64,000 nucleotides of DNA from NCBI GenBank assembly GCA_010909165.1, contig VJWM01000118.1:434001-498000 (forward strand), read 5' to 3'. The position numbers and the translations under genes are program-made. Below are positions 21,376 to 32,462 of this stretch, piece after piece. The notes under the pieces are model-generated. The model searched no databases. It was not told the origin of the DNA and was given only the letters and a program-made list of their open reading frames with translations. Origin of the DNA: Anthoceros angustus. Taxonomy: Eukaryota > Streptophyta > Anthocerotopsida > Anthocerotales > Anthocerotaceae. Within the stretch, counting starts at the first letter, position 1. Each line of letters begins with the position of its first letter.

Positions 21376-24300
21376 ATGGTGTCAAAGTCATTTGGGTGGT
21401 GCTTTCCCGGTCGGTGGAAGCGCCGCAAGGACGGCTCCACTCTTGAGAATTTGAGCTACCGGAGCTATTCCAGCAACTTGCTGCCTCCCTTGGGGAAAGC
21501 CAGTGCCCATGATGTTTCTCTCCGCAAGTGGACTGTTTCTCCTTACAACGTTCTCTACAGGTCTGGCTATGGCAGAGAAGTGGTCTTGTGACTGTCAGCC
21601 TCTGTAGGAATGTGCAGTCTGCAACTTTTGTTGTTGTGACTTCAGGTGGAGTGTTCTGACGGTTCACTCCTTAGGTGTGCAGGAGATGGCAGATGTTTCT
21701 TATCATATGGGTGATATATTCAGCCTGGGTGGCACCATTTGAGTTTGGATTCATACAGAATCCGAGAGGAGCTTTGCTGGCAGCCGATTACTTGGTTGAT
21801 GCCTTCTTTGGTATCGACATTGTGCTCACGTTCTTTGTGGCATACCTGGACAGGACCACATACTTGTTCGTAGATGACCACAAAAGGATAGCAGTACGGT
21901 GGGTACTCATGGGCTCTGGCTTTCTTGTGTTAGAATAGCTGCTCTTTCTCTGCAATTGCATGCCGTCCAGAGATCACATTCACACATCTTGCCCGTTGCG
22001 GCGCTGCAGGTACCTTCGAACCTGGTTTATTTTCGATGTGGCTTCCACTCTGCCTTTCGAGCTTATCACCTTCATCTTCACCGGGCAAGTAGGCCGAGGC
22101 ATTGTGTATACTCTGCTCAACTTGTTCAGGCTTTGGCGGTTGAGACGAGCCAGTGCTCTCTTTGCTAAGTATGCAACTTTTCTGGGTGCCTTACTTTCTT
22201 CGGAGACCAACCTCTGTCAGGATCATGAATTCAATGTCCAACCTTTTCTGTGTGCTGCAGAGTCGAGAAGGATGTCCGTGTCAGCTATTTCTGGACACGA
22301 TGCGTGAAGCTTGTCTGTGTCAGTAAGCATGCACATTGCCTTTTTAGCATATTGGTTGTGGGATGCCGTCGTGCTTTGAAGCTCTCAGTGACAAAGAGGA
22401 GTTTGTGTGTGTTGGGTTGCAGGTGACTCTGCTTGCTGTACACTGTGCAGGCTGTTTCTACTACTTGCTAGCCGCCCGCTACCCGCACCCTGAGGACACA
22501 TGGATTGGCTCATCCATGCACGACTTCAAGCAAAAGAGCCTGTGGGAGCGGTACATAGCGACCATGTACTGGTCCATAGTCACAGTCACCACGCTTAGCT
22601 ATGGCGATCTCCATCCTGTGAACACAGAGGAGATGGTGTTCGACATCTTCTACATGCTCTTCAATCTCGGACTCACAGCCTACCTGATCGGCAACATGAC
22701 CAACCTCATCGTACACATCACCGGTCGAACTCGAAGCTATGTGAGTAGACCAAAACATACCTCTTGTGGTGCTGAAGTCGTTCAGTGCTGTGAGCGCTGT
22801 CTATGTGCATGCACTGTAACATGATGTTCCACTTCTCCTCTTGCAGCGTGACTCTGTGCAAGCGGTGTTCGATTTCACCGCTCGAAACCAGCTCCCTGTC
22901 TGGCTGCAAGAGCAGATGCTTGCGCACATGCGTTTGAAGTTCAAAACCGAGAGTCTGCAGCAGCAAACCACCCTAGCTCTACTGCCCAAGGCAATTCGCT
23001 CCAGCATTGCCGAGATCCTGTTCATGCCTATTGTGACAGAGGCGTACTTGTTCAAGAATGTGTCGTATGATTTGCTTCACCTCCTGGTAACCAATCTCCC
23101 GCCCTTGCTTCTTTCCGTTGTCCCGAGGTTGTGTGCCAGGAGCAAATCATCTGAATGCCATCGTCTCTTCTTAGGTCGCCTCCATGAAAGCAGAGTACTT
23201 CCCGCCAAAGGAGAATGTTATCCTCAGAAACGAGGCTCCCACAGACCTCTACATTCTGGTGTCTGGAGCTTGTGTGAGTGTCCTCAGCAATTTCGTTATT
23301 GCTTTGTTTCATCTTCAATCGGTTTCTGGACTTCCTGACCGGCAGCCTCACATCTGTATGGTGCTTGTTTGGATGAATAGGATCTGATCGACATTGAGGC
23401 TGGGAGGGAAAAGGTGATACCATCAACGTTCTCAGCATGATTTTCCCGGCTCTGCCAGCAACTTTTGCTTTGTGACGGAAAGATTCTGTATGCTGACACT
23501 GTTGCTTGTACGTCTGTTCTGTTGTCCGTATGACACCAGGTGGTGCACACCGTTTTGGCGGGTGACGTTGTCGGTGCTATTGGAGTCATCTTTTACATCC
23601 CCCAGCCCTTAACAGTGCGTACAAAGAAGCTGTCCCAGCTTCTGCGCTTAAATCGAGGTGCGCTTGAGTCTCTCTTGCAAAATAATCCCAAGGACGGGCA
23701 GGTTATTCTGGATAACGTGCTTGAGGTTTGTTCTCTGCTGCACACTATCGTTGTTGTGTTCGTTGTTCATGCTGGATGAGTAGTACTTAGTGTCTGCTCT
23801 TCATAACTGGTTTTGTGACATTGGATGCAGCATCTTAAAGAGTCGCCACTTCCTATGTATAAGAAGATATTTACCAACATAAACACAATGCTAGAAGAGG
23901 GCAAGGTTGATATCAATCTAAGTCTCTGCACAGTGGTGGCTAGGGGGAATACAAGACTTGTTGAGCAGTTGCTCAGGAGAGGGTATGATCCCAATGTAGC
24001 AGACTACGGTGGACGTACTCCTCTGGTATGTCACTGGGAAGCTTACCCATTATCATTGAAAGCTTTGCGCCTGTTCTAATGGTGTCTTTCCTATGGTGTC
24101 ATGAAGCACGTTGCAGCAGAAAAAGGAGACGACGAATGTGTCCTGCTGCTTCTGGAGTTTGGCGCTGATGTCAATTGCCATGGTATGAATAAAAATGACT
24201 ATGTACCTTGTTTGAAGTGGAGATGCTTGTATTCCGTCCATGTCGGCCGAGGGCTTTTCTCAGACGATGTTTCTTGGCAGATGCTGAAGGAAATGTTCCT

Positions 24301-25371
24301 CTGGTGGAAGCTATAATGAATAGGCATAAAACCGTGGCCGACCTGCTAAGCGAAAACGGTGCTCGCCTTCCCAAACCGGACGTCACGAGGATTCTCACCT
24401 TAGCTGCGACAGACGGAGGGCTGGAGGTGCTGCAGGACTTGCTCTTGCATGGAGCCGATGTCAATGCAACTGACTCAGAAGGGCAAACCGTCCTGCACGT
24501 CTTGGCTGCTCAGACCGTTAGCGCTGATGGAGTTGCTGAGTTTCTTATCATGAATGGAGCTGATGTCTCCAAAACAGATTACAATGGGGTGAGCCCTGTG
24601 GACGTTGCAAGGAAACACGGGAATGACCACCTGCTGAGGATATTCGAAGGAGTACTGGACAAGAGCACACCAACCATGAACGGAGATGCAGTACATTCCA
24701 AGGTGCAGAATGAAGCCGATGCAGAATGGGCTTCCTTAACAGAAAGGAAGAAAGATCAGGTAGTTGCGTTTGCTGGCAGTCAGGCTGACGTTCAATTGAG
24801 TGAAGATCAGTTCACCAAGCACGTCTACACGCCGAGCTTGGCTACACTTATGAGAAGGCGAGCAACAAGAGTGGGAAGCATGGGCGGTGATGCTATAGAC
24901 TCTAGTTTCTTCCTGTCTAGGCAGGCAGAAGGAAGTAGGAGAAGTAAACCAGTACCCCAAACCAGACGGGTTACCGTGTACAGCCATCACCCAAGGAGTA
25001 AGGGAAGCAGAAAGTCAGTGGGCAGGGTGATGTCCTTCCCAAGATCACTCAAGGAGTTGCTACGAATCGCAGGTCAGTCCCCTGTGCTGTCGATACTTTT
25101 GTTTGCTGTTCATGTCTACCCTCCAGTTCTACTTTGGGCCTCACATTCACTGTGTTCCTTCGTTGCAGGCGAGAAAATGAACTACAAACCAACGATAGTG
25201 CTAAGTGAAGACGGCGCAGAGATTGACGACATAGCACTGGTTAGAGACAATGACCATTTGTACCTGGTAGACGAGGAGGGACCGGGTAGCAATAACTCAC
25301 CTCCCAACACCAAGCAGCTGGCGTCCGAAATCTCCCAGCTGGATGGGGCCACGCCTGGCATGATACGTTAG
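21376..25371 (+). CDS. Shaker-type inward-rectifier K+ channel (AKT-like) with ankyrin repeats and KHA domain
   Basis: Thirteen exons join in frame to 919 residues: 21,376-21,560; 21,683-21,898; 22,010-22,168; 22,261-22,318; 22,423-22,740; 22,847-23,086; 23,175-23,273; 23,381-23,413; 23,540-23,725; 23,831-24,025; 24,107-24,182; 24,281-25,072; 25,169-25,371. Introns are short (about 80-126 bases). Order of domains: N-terminus with SPYNVLYR, S1-S4 (S4 segment [15 protein letters not shown]), S5, pore loop, S6 ([18 protein letters not shown]), C-linker, cyclic-nucleotide-binding fold ([20 protein letters not shown]), about five ankyrin repeats (residues 510-720) and a C-terminal KHA domain ([10 protein letters not shown], then [18 protein letters not shown]). 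Plant AKT channels carry K+ uptake across the plasma membrane. The selectivity filter reads T-L-S-Y-G-D with Ser265 where the family has Gly (GYGD), and the nucleotide fold has GAIG where AKT1 has GEIG. Both are unusual. The donor of intron 4 (TGT|GTCAGT at 22,319) was chosen for frame. Confidence 0.92.
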
Positions 25372-25439
25372 ATCTAAGCTCTACCACTGCCAGCCAACTT
25401 GAGCTTGTAACATATCACTCATCCAATTAGTAAAACTGA

Positions 25440-26545
25440 GCAATTAGCATTTCCCATGATCAGGAATGAACCTTTGGGTCAGGAAAAAAGGTTGTCTAAT
25501 GTAGCTCGAAACACCGGCATACTGCGAATTACAAAAGGAGGATATCACACTATGTGGCCAGGACGGGCTTCGTGGCACATGTGGCTTATCATGTTGGCCT
25601 TCAAAATTGCGGTAGCGATGGGTCCAAGCGATAAACTATCAACGTTAGACGAGGTAGTTGGGTTGCTCCTACAAGAGGAGCTGGAGAAGTCCTTCAAGAC
25701 AGAAGAGAATGAAGACTCAACGCTCTTCTCAAAGAAGGGAACAATATATGGGAAGACTTCACAAGCCAATTCTGGAGAAGGATCGAAAGAGAAAGGTATG
25801 AAGAAAAAGGTGCGGATTACTTGCCATTATTGCAAAAAGCCTAACCACTATGCTAAGGACTGTAGGACAAGGTTGACTGACTTAAAGAAGGGAAAGGAGT
25901 CACAAGCCAATCAAGTGTGTGAGGAGGAAGAACATCTCTTTGCTGTCTCAATTGGTCGTAGAGAGCGTACGAGAGCGCCCATCAAAGAAGGATGAGAGTT
26001 TGTACCTCGAATCTGGAGCATCTCAACATTTCATCTGCTACCGGCCATGGTTCTCAAGCTATGAAGAAATGTCGGCGGGGCATAAGGTGGCGCTTGGAGA
26101 CAATAGGTCACACGAGATCAAAGGAAGAGATGTGATCAAGGTTCAACTCCCTAGAGGACTATCCAAATGTACCAATTAAGGATGTGCACCATGCACCTGG
26201 TCTTGCAAAGAATCTTCTTTCAATAACAAGAATCACTGACCCTGGGAATGAGACTGTGTTCAACTCGAGGGAATGTTGCATCCAATCCGAGCAACCAAAT
26301 CATATAATGTCAAGGTGATAGCTCGAGGTATTCGGAAAGGCTATCTCTATAAGTTGTGTGGTTGTGTAGGTGATCAAGAAGCTTGTACATTTGTGTCAGG
26401 CTCACCTGAAAGCACTGTGTCAGTAGATTTGTGGCATCAACGCTTGGGGCACACTGTCCCACTAGAAAGGGAAGCCTATGTTACAGTTGTAGTTGCAATT
26501 TTATGCTACAGTTCCAAATTACAACATGCTTTGGAGGCCTAGTAT
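25440..26545 (+). pseudogene. Ty1/copia fragment (gag end, protease, pre-integrase)
   Basis: The frame 25,456-25,995 ends in a CCHC zinc knuckle (CHYCKKPNHYAKDC), preceded by gag-like sequence (LDEVVGLLLQEELEKS). After a frameshift, 25,919-26,179 encodes the copia protease entry (LESGASQHF, where LDSGAS is usual, then KVALGDN). The next segment has HHAPGLAKNLLSI, and 26,273-26,470 gives the pre-integrase region (GYLYKL, then LWHQRLGH). It is cut off at about 26,545, before the integrase core. It lies only about 70 bases after the channel's stop codon. Confidence 0.85.
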
Positions 26546-28440
26546 TAAGTTTTTCATCTCTTTCGCCATATGGTGCCACCATCTTAATTAAATACGAACC
26601 TTACTCTCTCTCCTTCTACCTCATTCATAAATACACCCCCTCTCTCACAACCATTTTTTATTATTTTCCACATGCAATTGCAACATAACTATAACAAGGC
26701 AGGAACCTCGGCTAGACAGATCATCATGCCAGGGACTCACACTCCCCCCTACACCCACCAACTACGTCACATTCACTTCATTCCAACCCACCTCAATTGT
26801 TTCGGGCCTTCCCGTCCGTGCTGGGTGTCTCCGTCATTCCAGAGGGAATGCTGCGATGCCCTCTTCATGGTCCCGGCGCTCCAGGGGCTTGCTCTGACCA
26901 TGAAGTTGGATGCCTGTTGTCCAGCGACTCTGAACTCTTGCTGAGAACTGGAAATCCAACAAATGGGAATACATATTGAAAATTGGAAATCCGGCAATTG
27001 GAAACTCGTGGTCCTCAATGCCACCACGGTATCACCCACGACAGTCCAGTTGGGCTATTGCATTCCAGACGGAATGTCCAGACCATACACATGGGTGTTG
27101 GTCATACCATTTACGGCCGCCAAGCATCCTACCCTCCCCTCCAAACTCATACGTAACATTGGATGATCCAAATCTGCCGCGCCCGCCTCCAAAACCCAAG
27201 TGGGGACTTCCTGTGCCGCTAATGCCACACTACCACCCAAGATGATGAGCAACACCTCATCTCCGCTTGCTCTGCAGTCTCAGCGCAGCGTACCATCCTC
27301 CACCTCAAGATCACCACAATCGTGCACTGACTAGACCTCATGCTTACAATATCGGACAAATTTGCCCGCTTCTTACTCGCCACGGCACCGATCATTTGTG
27401 CTATTGCCTCAACATGCTATTTAGTGAAGGGGGTGATTATTCAGCATGAGGGTTTTCTGCTCTTTATTTGCCGAAGGGGGTTTTGGATGGGTGTTGAATC
27501 CTTTGTTCACCGCTTGTCTTTGGAAAAGATGATCAAAGAAGGGGTGAACACCAACACGGAACCACGACTTGCGTTCGTGACATGTGGAGCAATGGTTGTA
27601 GTTTACACCTATGCCGACTTTAGAGCCCATTTACCCAAAATGGAGCACCATGATCACTGTGAAGATGAGTACATTTGACGATGCCCCCACAAACAATCGG
27701 GAAAACATGGTCCAACCAATGTCGAACTCTCATATTTCAAGTTTCCCCAGAACGCCTTCCACGCGGGTGGTGGTGGTATGGGTCATAGGAATCCTTCATG
27801 CGACATGGAATTCATGGAATGGTGGGTGGCGCCGCCAGCCGCACCGCCTCCCACAATCCCGTAAAGTGATATGTCATCTCCTATCCCTTGGTAGGTTGGA
27901 GGAATCGATTTTTGAGACAAGAGGGTCAGATGTGTGTCACCAACCATCCGAGGATGCTATGTATAGTCATGTGACTAGCCGTGATCAAAAATGAAAGTGC
28001 CGGTATGGATGCATTATTAGTGACCGCATCGTGCAAGCCCTAAATGTGCACATGCTCTAAATGTGCAAATTGCGTGGGAAAAGGGTGTCCCCTGAACTGC
28101 GCTAGTGCTTTAGGACTGAAACCGTCCAGTACTTGGAGTAGTGGAGTTTCCATCGGCTACCATCTTGTAGAATATACAGGTCGTTTCAAACTTTCCCCAA
28201 GGACAGTGGGCTACAATGAACGTATCGAATGTGGCTTGCACGGTTTCCCTTCTCAAAACAGAAAATGAGGATACAGCCTATGCGCACTTTTAACATTCGA
28301 AGTGCAATCTACTCTCCTTCTAAATTGACGTCATCTTCGTAGGTTCGCATCATCACCGCCATCTTCACTATCCTCTGCCACTTTGACTTGCTGGTTGTAT
28401 GAAGCCCGCAATTCATTCATTCTTGTCCTTGATTGCCTTC
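26546..28440. other. Unassigned stretch at the left edge of the composite transposon
   Basis: Open frames of 60-127 codons occur on both strands without recognisable domains. A 31-base stretch at about 27,407-27,437 (core AGTGAAGGGGGTGA) is matched in inverted orientation at about 43,690-43,720, and may mark one end of the DUF7869 transposon. A GC-rich word GGCGCCGCCAGCCGCACC lies near 27,829. Confidence 0.4.
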
Positions 28441-28449
28441 TTGTCTACC

Positions 28450-29985
28450 GTGACAGATGTTTCCGAGAATTCAAGGTGAAACCATAATACAAGATGACGG
28501 TTTTGTGTACATAAACTTCTGAATATTTTTAGGTTCAACCCTTCGACCCCTTTTCCCGGTTTTGTTGCTTGGCTGCCCGGCATCCCCAATTATGTATTCT
28601 TCAACGTACCTACCCTCAAACGCATCTGTGTGCTCGCCTGCATAGTGAACAAGTAAGTGAGGTGGGTCATCAAACAAACAAATCAATCACCTTCCCAATC
28701 CAAAATGGTCTCACAGCGTGTCCTCGCTTGGAACCGCAATGAACATGCCCTTATTTATTTCAACACATCACCATTCAAACGTGTCATTCCCTCCTTGTCT
28801 TTCCAAGTTTTGGTATCGTCCCAAATACATATCTCGTTGTGGAAGGTCCTCAACAACGCCTCGTAATAAAGCTTCATCATCAAGTCGCAGAGGTTGGGCT
28901 GTTACTTCTACTTGGACCTCGAATACCACTTCCAAGGATCTTTGGAGGGAGGCCCAATGTTGTTTTGAACAATAACAAGAATCTCTTGTTGGTCCACCCG
29001 AGCTTCCCACCATTTGTATTCCTCCGATGTCACATAAGGCCTAAGGGCCGAAAGACCTTCCTTCAAATGAGCCACACCATCCGTAGGTGATAAGTCCGCC
29101 AACTTTCCTTTTCTATCCCTTGACCGAGGGCGGTTAAGGGAGCCGCCATATTGTGTCCAACAGCACGAATGTCAAAACTCCAACCCGGCCTCGCCTCCCA
29201 ATAGGCTGATGTGGAATCTTGCTCGATGATTACAAACCCACGGTCACCTTTGGCTTCTCTCGTAATTTTGAATTGGTGCCGGAAAGAGAGGTTGTTTAAT
29301 TTTTGACCGCCTTGTATGCGTGTCCACCTTCCCTTGCCTTATGGGCCAAACATATGACCGGAAGTCCGAACTTCACCAATATCTTCACCTCCGTGGAGTG
29401 TACGCACTAATCAAAATCTCGGTGCGGGAAGAGTGTGAGCTTCCTTGTGTTTTAAGCTTTTGAAAAGCATGAAAACATTTGGTCGATTTGATCATGCGTA
29501 TGCCCCACCAACAAAACCCCACTTTCACCTTTTCAAACGTCCCCATGTCCACGAGCATGTTGAGATATGCAAAGCAGTTGATTCTTGTTCTCTCTGCAGT
29601 GTTGTCCAATTGCAAATATAACACTTTCGGCAATACTCCTTCGTAGTTATGAATAACATCCTCGGATGATGGTAATCGTAAGATTGGCATCATTCCAAGT
29701 TCGCATAATGCAAGTAAGCTCTTGCCTTAAACGTGTAATTGTGGATCATGCACCCAACCACATGAACTCAATACGGCACTCCTCATCCAAGTTCTTTGGC
29801 CATCGAAGTAGATGGGGAATCTCCGTCTTCTTTTGGTCCATTCCATCGATTGAAAGTAGAAGGTACATATGTGGTTCTACATAACTCTTGCTCCTGTGTT
29901 TCGCCATCTTCAGCCGCTCCTGATGTAACCGCAAACGATGGGCATCTAAAGCCGCTTGATATTTTTCTGTTTCAGAAAACATACA
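28450..29985 (-). pseudogene. DUF7869-type transposase-like gene, 3' half
   Basis: Read on the minus strand, the segment opens after a splice-acceptor-like TTTTCTGAAACAG at about 29,985-29,970. It encodes KYQAALDAHRLRLHQERLKM, then PHMYLLLSIDGMDQKKTEIP (29,890-29,810), then LPKVLYLQLDNTAERTRINC (29,640-29,580) and, after a frameshift, LVGHTHDQIDQMFSCFSK (29,515-29,460). The DGMDQ, LQLDNT and VGHTH..IDQ.FS motifs are the hallmark of the DUF7869 family, found in transposon-like multicopy genes of plants, algae and animals. The acidic residues in these motifs are plausibly catalytic (DDE/D-like), which is inference. Weaker continuation (SEEYKWWEARVDQQEILVIV) is visible near 29,025-28,960. Several frameshifts and stops make it a pseudogene. 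The missing N-terminal exons lie inverted at 36.1-37.2 kb. Confidence 0.75.
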
Positions 29986-30100
29986 CACTCGTCAGGTACA
30001 TTTGAAGAGACATCCAGTTAGATATGAAGGACCCTCCTATGCTGGGACAGTACACTGCCTGGGCGACGTCCCGCCCCAAATCAACGGAGGAATAGCCTTC

Positions 30101-32462
30101 TGTGGAGTGCCAAACTGTCCGTACTCGCGACTTGTCTTAGGCTTGTTTTGTTTTGGGTCAGCATCATAAGAGGGATAGGGAGGAGTTAGCCAATAAGGCG
30201 AGCGGCTGCATTGCACTAGTGTGCAATCCTAGACCTAGGTCCGTCGGCGAGGTCCACGGAGTGGTCCGTCCGGCGAGGTCCGACGGAGGGTCCGTCGGCG
30301 AGGTCGACGGAGGGTCTGCCCGGCGAGGTCCGACGGAGTGGTCTGTCCGGCGAGGTCACGGAGTGGTCTGCCCGGCGAGGTCCGACGGAGGGTCTGCCCG
30401 CGAGGTCCGACGGAGTGGTCTGCCCGGCGAGGTCTCGACGGAGTGGTCTGCCCGGCGAGGTCCGACGGAGTGGTCTGCCCGGCGGTCCGGCGGAGTGGTC
30501 CATCCGGCGGTCCGACGGAGGGTCGTCCGGGCGAGGTCTGGAGGGGTGGTCTGCCCGGCGAGGTCTCGACGGAGTGGTCTGCCCGGGCGAGGTCCGATGG
30601 AGTGGTCTGCCTTGAGAGGTCCGCGGAGTGGTTCGCCGGGTGGTTTAGTTTGGTGGGCATCGCTGGCATGGATCTCGCTTGGGGAAGCGGTGCAAGAAGT
30701 CCGGCAGTTGATGAGCTACGCCCCGTTACCACGACCTGTGGTTAGGGTACATACATAGTGTGATTATGATACATACATAGGCGGGTTAGGTTATGGGAGT
30801 ATAGGAAGGCTCAAGGCCCAAGACGGCACTATCCTAGGTACCATCTTCAAGGCGCTCCGTGTGTTTGCCTTCGTGCTCGAGGAGCGAAGTGAGTTCCACA
30901 CGCAGTGATTAATTGGTGGTAGAGGGATGTGTTTAGAGCTCGTGACGAGCCCGCCAACAGCTTGATGGGTGCAGACGGGACGGACCCGAGCTGGAGGTGC
31001 TCGCGGGTGATTTCTCGTAGACTAACCTTGGAGGTCACTGAACGGAGGTGGAGTTGGTGTCGCGAAGTCACTTCTCCGTAACGTGAAGCGGTCGGAGGGG
31101 ATTAGGAGGCGTTGGGGTGACTGGGCGGAAGCCACCCTTGGAGGCTGAACGGAGGCTGTGGAGTTGCAGGCTGCGAAGCCACTTCTCTGCAGAACGTGAA
31201 GCGGTCGGAGGGGATTAGGAGGCGCTTGGGGGTGACCTGCTGGGCGGAAGCCATCCTTGGAGGCTGCTGGAACGGAGGCTGTGGGGTTGCAGGCTGCAAA
31301 GCTACTTCTCCATGAGCGTAAGGAAGGGCAAAGGCGACACGGTGTGAATACAACGGCGTGTTGGTGTTGTGACTACCGCTGGTGATGGACAAGAGAGGAG
31401 GGTCGCGTTGCGGCGTGTGTGTTGAGGTGGAGTTGTGGCCGGACAGAGTTGAGGAGCGCTGGGGCGCTAGAGTACGTAGACTGATGGAGGAACGCGTCGC
31501 TAAACCTGTTCCGGTGGTACTGGAGAAACCCGGGGTTTGTGGGAAGGTCCGGTGGCTGCGCGTCTGGTCCGACGAGTTGTGGAGGGGCACACCCTTAGGG
31601 TTGTGGAGCCGCCGGACCCAACATGATGAAGTCCGTTCAGGCGATAGGCTGTAGAGCTCGTGACGAGCCCGCCAACAGCTTGATGGGTGCGAGACTAACC
31701 TTGGAGGCTGAACGGAGGCTGTGGAGGTGCTCGCGGGTGATTTCTCGTAGACTAACCTTGGAGGTCACTGAACGGAGGTGGAGTTGTGCGAAGTCACTTC
31801 TCTTAACGTGAAGCGGTCGGAGGGGATTAGGAGGCGTTGGGGTGACTGTCATGGAAGCCACCCTTGGAGGCTGAACGGAGGTGGAGTTGTGCGAAGTCAC
31901 TTCTCTAACGTGAAGCGGTGGAGGGGATTAGGAGGCGCTTGGGGTGACTGGGCGGAAGCCATCCTTGAGGTCACTGAACGGAGGTCGGGGTTGCAGTGCA
32001 AAGCTACTTCTCCATGAGCGTGAAGCACCGGAAGGGCAAAGGCGACCGGTGTGAATACAACGGCGTGTTGGTGTTGTGACTACCACCGGTGATGGACAAG
32101 AGAGGAGGGTCGCGTTGGCGCGGTGTGGAGGTGGAGTTGTACAGAGTTGAGGAGCGTTGGGGCGCTAGAGCACGAGATCGATGGAGGAACGCGTCGCTAA
32201 ACCTGTTCCGGTGGTACTGGAGAAACCCGGGCGGGGTTTGTGGGAAGGTCTGGTGGCTGTGCGTCTGGTCCGACGAGTTGTGGAGGGGCACACCCTTAGG
32301 GTTGTGGAGCCGCCGGACCCAACATGATGAAGTCCGTTCAGGCGATAGGTTGTAGAGCTCAGGCAGAATAAGCACGAGACCATTCCCTTGGGAACGGACT
32401 CCTTACTACAACGACACGGGATTGTGCGCGCCCGGCTGGCCGTCAGCGAAAGTCGCGCCACA
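30101..32462 (+). mobile_element. LTR A (solo-like LTR, + orientation) with mismatched 5-bp flanks
   Basis: It starts TGTGGAGTGCCAAACTGTCC at 30,101 and ends GTCGCGCCACA at 32,462, the same termini as the LTRs at 37,751-39,870 and 40,257-41,768. The bases just outside are CCTTC (30,096-30,100) and CCTGT (32,463-32,467), which do not match each other but match, in reverse complement, the flanks of the other element (GAAGG and ACAGG). It contains a 27-bp minisatellite and a 0.7-kb internal tandem duplication (30,936-31,652 and 31,653-32,350). The U5 end has ATTCCCTTGGGAACGGACTC, also found at 47,553, 49,672 and 50,219. Confidence 0.85.
30240..30640 (+). repeat. 27-bp GC-rich minisatellite in LTR A
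   Basis: About 15 degenerate copies of a 27-bp unit containing GTCCGACGGAGTGGTCTGCC and CGGCGAG. The copies differ by small indels of G and C. The reverse complement of the same array lies in the two minus-oriented LTRs at about 39,480-39,720 and 41,340-41,605. Frames through it give PARSDGVVC-like repeats that are not evidence of a gene. Confidence 0.9.

Noticed and set aside
20987-21667. 226-codon minus-strand ORF
   Set aside because: It overlaps the first exon and first intron of the channel gene, has no domain and a random-looking composition.
22319-22422. Alternative donor of channel intron 4 at A|GTAAGC (22,323)
   Set aside because: It is a better consensus donor but shifts the frame of S5 and the pore; TGT|GTCAGT keeps [16 protein letters not shown] intact.
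30153-30758. ORF of about 200 codons with PARSDGVVC-like repeats
   Set aside because: It is a read-through of a GC-rich 27-bp minisatellite; all frames on both strands are open over parts of it.
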